NCBI GenBank assembly: GCA_030747575.1
Contig: JASLKI010000249.1
Coordinates: 1 to 5,734 of the forward strand
DNA: 5,734 bases
Origin: Verrucomicrobiota bacterium
GTDB taxonomy: Bacteria; Verrucomicrobiota; Verrucomicrobiia; Limisphaerales; UBA1096
Reading direction: 5' to 3'
Below are positions 1-5,734 of this stretch, one piece after another. The position numbers and the translations under genes were made by a program. Every line of letters begins with the position of its first letter. The stretch's first letter is position 1. The notes beneath the pieces were generated by a model. It was not told where the DNA came from, did not search any database, and was given only the letters and a program-made list of their open reading frames with translations.

Positions 1-1551
1 GACTTCGCGCGTGAGGTGGCCCGAACCGTGGCCGAAGGGCAGAGCCGGCTTGGCCTGTTGATCTGCAACTCCGGTGTCGGCATGAGCATGAGCGCCAACA
101 AGGTGCCCGGTGTCCGGGCCGCGCTGATACACGACGAGCAATCGGCCCGGTTCACCCGCCAGCACAACAACGCAAACGTCCTCTGCCTCGGGGCCGCCGC
201 CACAGATGAGGCCTTGGCCAAGCGCATCCTCGACGCGTTCATCGAGACCCCGTTCGAGGACGGCGGCCGCCACGAGCGGCGGGTGAACAAGATGGAACCC
301 GCGGGTGCCTCGGGCAAATTTCGGCTGGACTCCGTTGATCCCGAGATCGCGCAGGTGATCCAAGCCGAGACTGACCGGCAACAGGAAAACATCGAGCTGA
401 TCGCCAGCGAGAACTTCACCAGCCCGGCCGTCATGCAGGCGCAAGGCTCGGTGCTCACCAACAAGTACGCCGAGGGCTATCCGGCCAAGCGCTGGTACGG
501 CGGCTGCGAGTTCGTGGACGTGGCCGAGCAGCTGGCCATCGAGCGGGCCAAGCAGCTTTTCGGCGCCGACCACGCCAACGTGCAACCCCACTCCGGCAGC
601 GGCGCCAACATGGCTGTTTACTTTTCAGCGCTCCAGCCGGGCGACAAGATCCTGACCATGGACCTATCCCACGGCGGACACCTCACCCACGGACACAAGG
701 CCAACTTCTCAGGCCGGTTTTACACGGCCACCCACTACGGCGTGAACAAGGAGACCGAGCAGATCGATTACGAAGAACTGGCCCGTGTGGCGGCCAAGGA
801 AAAACCGGCCATGATCACGGTTGGGGCCAGTGCCTACCCTCGTGTGATCGACTTCGAGCGGATGGGACAGATCGCCCGCGAGGTGGGTGCGCTGCTATTG
901 GCCGACATCGCCCACATCGCTGGACTGGTCGCCGCCGGCTTGCATCCCAGCCCAGTCGCCCATGCTGACTTTGTCACCACAACCACCCACAAAACCCTGC
1001 GCGGCCCCCGGGGCGGCCTGATCCTGAGCGGCGAGGAACATGCCAAGGCGATCGATTCCCAGACCTTCCCCGGCATCCAAGGTGGCCCGCTGATGCACGT
1101 TATCGCGGCCAAGGCGGTATGCCTCAAAGAGGCCCTCCAGCCAGCCTTCGCGGAGTATCAGGCCCAAGTCGTAGCCAATGCTGCGGCCTTGGCCAACGGC
1201 TTGGCCAAGAACGGTTTTCGCCTCGTCAGTGGTGGCACGGACAACCACCTGATGCTGGTGGACGTCGGGTCACGCGACATGACCGGCAAGGAATGCCAGG
1301 CCGCACTCGATGAAGCCTGCATCACGGTCAACAAAAATACCATCCCATTCGAAACACGTTCCCCATTCCAGGCCAGTGGGATACGGATTGGTTCACCCGC
1401 CGTGACCACGCGTGGCATGGGCGAGCCGGAGATGGCCGACATTGCCGACATGATCAGCGAAGTGTTGCTCGACATAAAAAATGTTGACAAGCAAGGTGCC
1501 GTCAGGCAGCGTGTCCGGCAACTGACCGCAGGATTCCCATTGCCGTATTAA
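1..1551 (+). CDS. RpiB–GlyA fusion: ribose-5-phosphate isomerase B joined to serine hydroxymethyltransferase (5'-partial)
   Basis: The frame is open from base 1 to the TAA at 1549–1551, so the true start lies outside the window; the GTG at 16 is an internal valine codon. Positions 1–291 encode the last ~97 residues of an RpiB/LacAB-family sugar-phosphate isomerase: the active-site loop CNSGVGMS (Cys codon 64–66), [11 protein letters not shown], the [12 protein letters not shown] block (His codon 163–165) and the phosphate-binding tail GGRHERRV (262–285). About 50 N-terminal residues are missing. Positions 292–1548 encode a complete PLP-dependent serine hydroxymethyltransferase of ~419 residues (E. 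coli GlyA has 417). It shows [35 protein letters not shown] (664–693), the cofactor aspartate in ADIAH (codon 904–906), the Schiff-base lysine in [14 protein letters not shown] (codon 991–993) and the substrate-carboxylate arginine in SGIRIGSPA (codon 1384–1386). SHMT interconverts serine and glycine with tetrahydrofolate; RpiB interconverts ribose-5-P and ribulose-5-P. All visible SHMT catalytic residues are intact. rpiB and glyA are neighbours in many bacteria, which gives a simple origin for the fusion. Confidence 0.95.
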   Translation, partial: DFAREVARTVAEGQSRLGLLICNSGVGMSMSANKVPGVRAALIHDEQSARFTRQHNNANVLCLGAAATDEALAKRILDAFIETPFEDGGRHERRVNKMEPAGASGKFRLDSVDPEIAQVIQAETDRQQENIELIASENFTSPAVMQAQGSVLTNKYAEGYPAKRWYGGCEFVDVAEQLAIERAKQLFGADHANVQPHSGSGANMAVYFSALQPGDKILTMDLSHGGHLTHGHKANFSGRFYTATHYGVNKETEQIDYEELARVAAKEKPAMITVGASAYPRVIDFERMGQIAREVGALLLADIAHIAGLVAAGLHPSPVAHADFVTTTTHKTLRGPRGGLILSGEEHAKAIDSQTFPGIQGGPLMHVIAAKAVCLKEALQPAFAEYQAQVVANAAALANGLAKNGFRLVSGGTDNHLMLVDVGSRDMTGKECQAALDEACITVNKNTIPFETRSPFQASGIRIGSPAVTTRGMGEPEMADIADMISEVLLDIKNVDKQGAVRQRVRQLTAGFPLPY

Positions 1552-1558
1552 AAAGTTC

Positions 1559-1587
1559 CCCGCTGGACTTCAGTCCGTGGGTTTGTT
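1559..1587 (+). terminator. Probable intrinsic terminator of the rpiB–glyA fusion gene
   Basis: Eight bases after the stop codon, CCCGC (1559–1563) and GGAC (1565–1568) pair with GTCC (1573–1576) and GTGGG (1577–1581). This gives nine base pairs, one of them G·U, with a single bulged T at 1564 and a TTCA loop. A T-rich stretch, TTTGTT, follows at 1582–1587. The U tract is interrupted by G, so the terminator may be leaky. Its place just after the stop codon supports the call. Confidence 0.6.
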
Positions 1588-1591
1588 GGTG

Positions 1592-1611
1592 TTTGCCTTG
1601 AACAAGGCAAA
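1592..1611 (+). other. Strong hairpin in the rho leader/intergenic region
   Basis: TTTGCCTTG (1592–1600) is the exact reverse complement of CAAGGCAAA (1603–1611), separated by AA. In RNA this would fold as an 8-bp stem with a GAAC loop. No U tract follows on either strand, so it is not a standard intrinsic terminator. It could be a second, backup stem after the first hairpin, an mRNA 3'-end stabiliser, or part of the rho 5' leader. The structure is directly visible; its function is unknown. Confidence 0.55.
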
Positions 1612-1634
1612 GTATGGAAAAACCGGCAAAGTAT
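1606..1634 (+). repeat. 10-base direct repeat GGCAAAGTAT, two copies
   Basis: GGCAAAGTAT occurs at 1606–1615 and again at 1625–1634, a start-to-start distance of 19 bases or just under two helical turns. The first copy overlaps the 3' arm of the hairpin at 1592–1611. The hairpin's 5' arm, TTTGCC, could pair with the GGCAAA of either copy, but the first pairing is longer (9 bp against 6 bp). It could be a binding site for a dimeric protein on one DNA face, an alternative-pairing leader, or chance. Confidence 0.4.
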
Positions 1635-1673
1635 CCTCCCCGTACCCGATGATTTAGCTGGGGTTCTCATCTG

Positions 1674-1682
1674 TTATCCACA
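1674..1682 (+). promoter_or_regulatory. Perfect DnaA-box consensus upstream of rho
   Basis: TTATCCACA at 1674–1682 matches the strong DnaA-box consensus (TTATNCACA; this is the high-affinity TTATCCACA form) at all nine positions. It lies 20 bases before the rho ATG, and its last base is the first base of the AGGAGG ribosome binding site. I found no second perfect box in the window, and the surroundings are not AT-rich, so this is not a replication origin. DnaA binding here is an inference. Confidence 0.4.
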
Positions 1683-1687
1683 GGAGG
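1682..1687 (+). promoter_or_regulatory. Ribosome binding site of rho (unusually long spacing)
   Basis: AGGAGG is a full Shine-Dalgarno match and the best in this leader. Fourteen bases separate it from the ATG at 1702, longer than the usual 5–9. It supports translation beginning near 1702 rather than only at the internal ATG at 1915. A TTG at 1692 lies just four bases downstream of AGGAGG but opens only an eight-codon frame ending at TAG 1716–1718. Confidence 0.65.
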
Positions 1688-1701
1688 ATTCTTGCCAAAA
1701 C

Positions 1702-3162
1702 ATGAAAAACACAGATAGTAAACAGAAGGGTGCTAAAGGCTCCCGCAAGAAAAAATCAATCAGTTTGGCCGCCACCGAGGCTGCTGCCGTTCGGAACAAG
1801 TATCTCCGTGCCTACGGAGAAACACCCCCTTCCGAGGGAACACCCGCCACCGGCGATGAGGAGGCTGTGGAGGAAGCCACCACCACGGAAAAACCCAAGG
1901 GAGAAACCGTGAACATGAGCCAGTTGCAGTCACTCGATATGCCTGAACTGAACAAGCTGGCCAAAAAACAGGGGATTCCCAATTACGGCTCCCTGCAGAA
2001 ACACGAGCTGATTTTCCAACTCCTGCAGCGCAATGCCGAACAAGCCGGCGTGCTTTACACCGAGGGCTGCCTCGAGATTTTGCCGGAGGGCTTCGGCTTT
2101 CTCCGGTCCGAGAGTTTCAATTACCTGCCCTGCCCAGAGGATGTTTACGTTTCGCCGTCACAAATACGCCGTTTCGACCTGCAGACAGGCGACATCATCG
2201 CGGGCGAAATCCGGCGACCGAAGGACAGGGAACGTTTCTTTGCCCTCGTCAAGGTGACCTCCGTGGGTCACGAGGAGCCGGAGATTGCCAAGGACAAGAT
2301 TCATTTCGACAACCTCACGCCCCTCTTCCCAGAGGAGCGCTTCTTCCTCGAGAACGACCCGGAGGAACATTCCACCCGTGTGATGGATCTGGTCTGCCCA
2401 ATCGGCAAGGGCACTCGCGGGCTAATTGTCGCTCCGCCGCGAACCGGCAAGACGGTGCTGATGCAGAATCTGGCCAACGCCGTCATCAAGAATAACCCCG
2501 GTGTGTATTTGTTCATCCTGCTGATTGACGAGCGCCCGGAGGAGGTCACCGACATGATGCGCACCTGCAAGGCCGCCGAGGTGGTCAGCTCCACCTTTGA
2601 CGAGCCGCCCGAGCGCCACGTGCATGTGGCCGAGATGGTCATCGAGAAGGCCAAGCGCATGGTCGAGCACAAGCACGACGTGATGATCCTGCTCGACTCC
2701 ATCACCCGGTTGGCGCGCGCCTATAACACCGTCCAGCCCCACTCCGGAAAAATTCTCTCCGGCGGCGTGGACGCCAACGCCCTGCACAAGCCCAAGCGCT
2801 TCTTCGGCGCGGCCCGGAACGTTGAGGAAGGCGGCTCGCTCACCATCTGCGCCACCGCCCTGGTCGACACTGGCTCACGGATGGACGAGGTTATTTTCGA
2901 GGAATTCAAGGGCACCGGCAACATGGAGGTGCACCTCGACCGCTCGCTGGTTGATCGCCGCATCTTCCCCTCCATCAACGTCGAGTTGTCCGGCACCCGC
3001 AAGGAGGAACTCCTCTACCATCCGCAGGAACTGCCGCGCATCGTAACGCTGCGCCGCGCACTAACCGGTGTTCCACCGGTCGAGGCCATGGAACTGCTGC
3101 TCGGCAAGCTGAAAAAAACCGAGAACAACATCGAGTTCCTGCTCAAGATGACGGTGGAATAA
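1702..3162 (+). CDS. rho: Transcription termination factor Rho, with N-terminal extension
   Basis: This is a hexameric RNA-dependent ATPase/helicase that loads on C-rich nascent RNA and releases RNA polymerase. The 486 residues compare with 419 in E. coli; the difference is an N-terminal extension (residues 1–71), lysine-rich at first (KGSRKKKS) and then rich in Glu, Thr and Pro. A Rho N-terminal helical domain follows (about 72–112), then the cold-shock-type RNA-binding domain (about 117–187, with EGFGFLRS). The RecA-type motor has Walker A APPRTGKT (244–251, Lys250), [13 protein letters not shown] with the likely catalytic Glu277, Walker B VMILLDS (Asp332), the [20 protein letters not shown] stretch (354–373) covering the secondary RNA-binding Q-loop, and the arginine finger in SGTRKEELL (Arg433). 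All motor motifs are intact, so the protein should be active. No convincing sigma-70 promoter is visible in the 150-base leader. The neighbour downstream is convergent, so rho is probably the last gene of its transcript. An alternative start at Met72 would give a 415-residue protein of canonical length. Confidence 0.98.
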   Translation: MKNTDSKQKGAKGSRKKKSISLAATEAAAVRNKYLRAYGETPPSEGTPATGDEEAVEEATTTEKPKGETVNMSQLQSLDMPELNKLAKKQGIPNYGSLQKHELIFQLLQRNAEQAGVLYTEGCLEILPEGFGFLRSESFNYLPCPEDVYVSPSQIRRFDLQTGDIIAGEIRRPKDRERFFALVKVTSVGHEEPEIAKDKIHFDNLTPLFPEERFFLENDPEEHSTRVMDLVCPIGKGTRGLIVAPPRTGKTVLMQNLANAVIKNNPGVYLFILLIDERPEEVTDMMRTCKAAEVVSSTFDEPPERHVHVAEMVIEKAKRMVEHKHDVMILLDSITRLARAYNTVQPHSGKILSGGVDANALHKPKRFFGAARNVEEGGSLTICATALVDTGSRMDEVIFEEFKGTGNMEVHLDRSLVDRRIFPSINVELSGTRKEELLYHPQELPRIVTLRRALTGVPPVEAMELLLGKLKKTENNIEFLLKMTVE

Positions 3163-3301
3163 AGCGCCATACGAAGTAAGGACCTTCTCCCTGTCAGAAT
3201 AATATTCGTGATTTTCAGCAAATTAATTGCTGCACTCACCCTGATGGCTTCCGGTCGTTCGCACACTCATTTGAGACATTACGCCCGCCAAGGAGATGCG
3301 C
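3163..3301. other. Gap between convergent genes, with small inverted repeats
   Basis: Rho (+) and the FG-GAP gene (−) converge here with 139 bases between their stop codons. I see no ORF or RNA gene. Three small inverted repeats are visible: GAATA-A-TATTC (3197–3207), CAGCAA-ATTAA-TTGCTG (3216–3232), and GCGCT-C-AGCGC (3298–3308), which covers the − gene's stop codon. The middle one has a 6-bp stem and 5-base loop, but no run of T follows it on either strand, so a standard intrinsic terminator is not supported. Rho-dependent or protein-assisted ending is possible. Confidence 0.5.
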
Positions 3302-5668
3302 TCAGCGCTTTGGTATGATCGCGTTAGGAGGATCGACCAAGTGGTATGTGTCAATCTCTGGATTTTCCAGCTTCTTTATTGTGCCATTGGCCCACCGTAC
3401 TTCAATAGACTTTATGCTATCAATGTTACCCAGGCCAAAGTGAGCGGTACAGGAATGTTGACTGTACAAAGAGTCACCAGTAACAATGGAATCAACCCGT
3501 TCCCCTGTGCTGGTTTTAATAGTCACACGTGCGCCGATGGGTGAAAAGTGAGAAACTCCTTCGCGAAGTCTAATCCCTATCCAGTGATTTGAGGTTTTGA
3601 GCTTGTTCGCAAAGACGCGAAGTGTTTGAAAAGCATTACCTTTTCGATCCGATCGAACCTCGACAAGAATAAGGTCTTGTTGCCCGTCGTTATTCAAATC
3701 ATCACTCACTACTACACGCCCGTCCCCCTCAAAGGCGATACCCATGAGAAACCCTGCCTCAAAGAATCCCTTTCCTTTCCTGTTTATCAAGAGAGCATTG
3801 TGTTCGAATCCATTCCATGAGATTTCCCTGTTAATGAGTTTGGCCATGGACGTGGAAAACAACTGTTCAACTGAGGAGCTGGCCTGCGAATCATCGGTGT
3901 AAATATCATGGCACCAGAATGTCGTACAATAATCCTGGGCTGACTTGCCACTTTGATGTCCATTGGCGACGTAGATATCTGTATCTGCATCATTATCTAT
4001 ATCAAATGCTGTGCACCCCCAGGACCAACCTGTGCGTGAAACCTGATGATTGAAAGAAGGTTGCTCAAAGCCGCTTCCGGTGGCCAAGTAAAGCCGGTTT
4101 CCATAACTCATTGGGATTCGCATCGCATCTATGTCTTTGTGTTCTTCCCTGCCAAGACCCATGGAATCAAGCCGGCGCGCTGTAGTGGAACTCATTCCAA
4201 CCGAATAGAAATCCAGTTGCCCGTCGGTGTTAAAATCAGAAAAAACATGAGACATGCCGAAAGTATGCCGTTGATCGACCCAATCATTGGTAACATCCTT
4301 GAAAACCCCAAGACCGTTGCCTTCATATATATCGATACCAGCGAAATCACTCGAAACGAGCAGATCAAACCTACTGTCTCCATTCAAATCCACAAAAGAT
4401 GCTCCATAGGAACGACGAAACCTTTTTAACCCCAATCCTGACTGCTCGGTAATGTCACTGAACATTCCACTTCCGTCATTCTGAAGCAGATAGGCAGGAT
4501 AACCGTCATTGGCATCATAATATGGAGATGGCATCTGGCCCTTGAGATAGGGTTGTTTGTACTGGCCGATGAATAAATCCAAATCACCGTCTGCATCGAT
4601 ATCCCCGGCCGTTATAACACTGGGCAATTCAATCCGCTCGGACGACCAGCAAAATTGTGGTTCAGAGAATCGACCTCGAACATCGATTCCATCTAAACGG
4701 AAAAGTCGGTGGGATATGGAATCAACAGCAACAAGATCCACATACGAGTCGCCGTTAAAATCTCCAAGAATGGCGGTGTTGAGAATAACAGGCAGCCTGG
4801 GATGAATCTGTTCTTCTCGAAAACCCTCATCACCCATGTTGAAAAACACCCGATTGCCTCCACCCACAATGATGTCGGGCAATCCATTCCAATCAAGGTC
4901 ATACACAAGAATGGGACTCATCATAGCACTGACATTGCCAGCACCGGTAGGCGCCATTTCCAGCATTGGTTCAAAGGCTACAGAAGCTTCACGCTCCAGA
5001 ATTTCCAAATTTGTAATCTTAATCGTATCAGGAACAGGACCAATATCTCGATCTGACAGCCAAGTGACATTTAAATTTGCCTTTATTGACTGGAGTCGAT
5101 TTTGATCGGAATTCTTGATATGTAAAACAACAGAGACGGTTGACCTGGCTGCGCCCCCTAAATTCTTCTCAAATTTGCTGTGATGCCATTCAGATTGGAC
5201 GATGCGAAAACCTTGCCCAGCAAGTTCATTGACGCTCCTTTGAAATTCTTCATGAGACAGCGTGATCTCTGATCCTGAAAAGCGCGTTCGGGAAATCCCC
5301 CGCTCCAATGACTCTTTGTATTGAGCCTTACCCATGATAAGACGGTTAAAAGGAAACAGTGCTATTATTTTGTGCTTAACTGAAGCAGCTCGAAGATTAT
5401 CCCATAGGTGAATGAAGATTCTCTCATGTTTCTGGGCCAGAAGTTCCTCGGCCCATACGGTTTTGTCCATTTTGGCCCGATCACTCACGAGAGAGGACAA
5501 TCCACGAGGTCCCGGAGGAGACGAAACAGTTGATTCCGTATGTTGCCGGTTGAATAACCAACAACCAATCGCCAGCGTCGCTACAACTCCGATTAGAATC
5601 GAGGCACGATTTCTCTTCTTCTTTGACCCAAGAGCTCGGTTCCTCTTATCTTTTTTCTTACGAGGCAC
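3302..5668 (-). CDS. CRTAC1-like FG-GAP (VCBS) repeat protein with C-terminal ASPIC/UnbV domain, membrane-anchored or exported
   Basis: The 788-residue protein opens with a basic stretch of about 22 residues (many Lys/Arg) and a hydrophobic segment (about 24–39, SILIGVVATLAIGCWLF). This is probably a signal anchor; AIGC at 33–36 is a weak lipobox, so a lipoprotein is the alternative. A low-complexity linker (41–60) follows, then an unassigned domain (about 65–235). Seven FG-GAP calcium loops follow, starting at Asp257, 303, 356, 427, 478, 556 and 657 (for example DIDADGDLD 356–364), the number expected for one seven-bladed integrin-alpha-type propeller. Residues about 694–767 (NHWIGIRL, SPIGARVTI, the HFGLGN block, IEVRWANG) match ASPIC/UnbV. 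Cys581 and Cys586 lie in a long insert between loops six and seven and could form a disulfide, consistent with an extracytoplasmic site. The family is common in Planctomycetota, Verrucomicrobiota and Acidobacteriota, but its function is poorly known; calcium-dependent adhesion or binding is a guess. The start is GTG at 5668–5666: an in-frame TAA lies at 5680–5678, and no other start codon occurs before the hydrophobic segment. GC is clearly lower than in the two + genes. Confidence 0.9.
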   Translation of the reverse strand: MPRKKKDKRNRALGSKKKRNRASILIGVVATLAIGCWLFNRQHTESTVSSPPGPRGLSSLVSDRAKMDKTVWAEELLAQKHERIFIHLWDNLRAASVKHKIIALFPFNRLIMGKAQYKESLERGISRTRFSGSEITLSHEEFQRSVNELAGQGFRIVQSEWHHSKFEKNLGGAARSTVSVVLHIKNSDQNRLQSIKANLNVTWLSDRDIGPVPDTIKITNLEILEREASVAFEPMLEMAPTGAGNVSAMMSPILVYDLDWNGLPDIIVGGGNRVFFNMGDEGFREEQIHPRLPVILNTAILGDFNGDSYVDLVAVDSISHRLFRLDGIDVRGRFSEPQFCWSSERIELPSVITAGDIDADGDLDLFIGQYKQPYLKGQMPSPYYDANDGYPAYLLQNDGSGMFSDITEQSGLGLKRFRRSYGASFVDLNGDSRFDLLVSSDFAGIDIYEGNGLGVFKDVTNDWVDQRHTFGMSHVFSDFNTDGQLDFYSVGMSSTTARRLDSMGLGREEHKDIDAMRIPMSYGNRLYLATGSGFEQPSFNHQVSRTGWSWGCTAFDIDNDADTDIYVANGHQSGKSAQDYCTTFWCHDIYTDDSQASSSVEQLFSTSMAKLINREISWNGFEHNALLINRKGKGFFEAGFLMGIAFEGDGRVVVSDDLNNDGQQDLILVEVRSDRKGNAFQTLRVFANKLKTSNHWIGIRLREGVSHFSPIGARVTIKTSTGERVDSIVTGDSLYSQHSCTAHFGLGNIDSIKSIEVRWANGTIKKLENPEIDTYHLVDPPNAIIPKR

Positions 5669-5674
5669 TGCCGC

Positions 5675-5704
5675 ATCTTAGCGTCTCTCGGATTACCCTG
5701 GCAA
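5675..5704 (-). promoter_or_regulatory. Candidate sigma-70-type promoter of the FG-GAP gene
   Basis: Reading the − strand, TTGCCA (5704–5699, five of six matches to TTGACA) is followed after 18 bases by TAAGAT (5680–5675, four of six matches to TATAAT). Only six bases separate the −10 element from the GTG start. Transcription would therefore begin at or next to the G of GTG. There is no Shine-Dalgarno sequence in between. The match is moderate and rests on inspection only. Confidence 0.35.
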
Positions 5705-5734
5705 GGCCTGCGACGAATAGAAATAATACTACCC

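Noticed and set aside
834..1490. Overlapping − strand frames inside the SHMT region (834–1127, 895–1248, 1158–1490)
   Set aside because: They lie antisense to a strongly conserved enzyme, resemble no known protein and arise easily in GC-rich coding DNA.
1674..1682. Replication origin around the DnaA box
   Set aside because: Only one box was found, with no AT-rich unwinding region and no dnaA, dnaN, gidA or similar origin-linked gene in the window.
2158..3266. − strand frames across rho and its 3' end
   Set aside because: They are antisense shadows of a fully conserved Rho; the one reaching 3266 has no recognisable domain.
3298..3308. GCGCT-C-AGCGC palindrome over the − gene stop codon as a terminator
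   Set aside because: With a one-base spacer only a 3–4 bp stem can form, and no U tract follows.
5641..5668. A-run in AAGAAAAAAGATAAG near the − gene start as a programmed frameshift site
   Set aside because: The run simply encodes lysines of the basic N-terminus; the frame continues unbroken for 788 codons and no alternative product is evident.
5674..5676. ATG on the − strand eight bases upstream of the chosen GTG
   Set aside because: It is in a different reading frame from the 788-residue protein, and the in-frame TAA at 5680–5678 blocks any longer version.
3296..5681. + strand frames opposite the FG-GAP gene, the longest being 127 codons at 4046–4429
   Set aside because: The opposite strand has seven FG-GAP repeats and an ASPIC domain over the same bases; the + frames show no family features.

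Overview
The window carries three protein-coding genes: two on the + strand (an RpiB–serine hydroxymethyltransferase fusion cut by the left edge, then transcription terminator Rho) and one long convergent gene on the − strand (a membrane-anchored or exported FG-GAP/ASPIC-UnbV protein of the CRTAC1-like type). I see no tRNA, rRNA, CRISPR array, insertion sequence or phage gene. The organism is a bacterium. An N-terminally extended Rho, a large CRTAC1-like FG-GAP protein and moderately GC-rich housekeeping genes suggest the Planctomycetota–Verrucomicrobiota–Lentisphaerota group, most likely Verrucomicrobiota. That placement is inferred from gene style, not from a marker gene.

Layout. Positions 1–1551 hold one uninterrupted reading frame. 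It starts inside a ribose-5-phosphate isomerase B domain and continues through about ten linker residues into a full-length serine hydroxymethyltransferase (GlyA). Positions 1552–1701 are a structured 150-base gap with a probable intrinsic terminator for the fusion gene, a second strong hairpin, a 10-base direct repeat, a perfect DnaA-box consensus 9-mer and the rho ribosome binding site. Positions 1702–3162 encode Rho with a 71-residue low-complexity N-terminal extension. Positions 3163–3301 are a short gap between convergent genes. Positions 5668–3302 (− strand) encode a 788-residue protein with an N-terminal membrane segment, an unassigned N-terminal domain, seven calcium-loop FG-GAP repeats (enough for one seven-bladed propeller) and a C-terminal ASPIC/UnbV domain. 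The last 66 bases hold a plausible promoter whose spacing suggests a leaderless mRNA.

How the genes relate. The first two are core housekeeping functions (pentose-phosphate isomerisation joined to one-carbon/glycine metabolism, and transcription termination). They are probably separate transcription units, since a terminator-like hairpin lies between them. The − strand gene has visibly lower GC (about 38–43% in hand-counted lines, against about 45–72% in lines of the other two) and no functional tie to its neighbours. I see no evidence for an exotic multi-gene system. The points most worth checking are the gene fusion, the DnaA box in the rho leader, the alternative rho starts and the possibly leaderless − strand gene.
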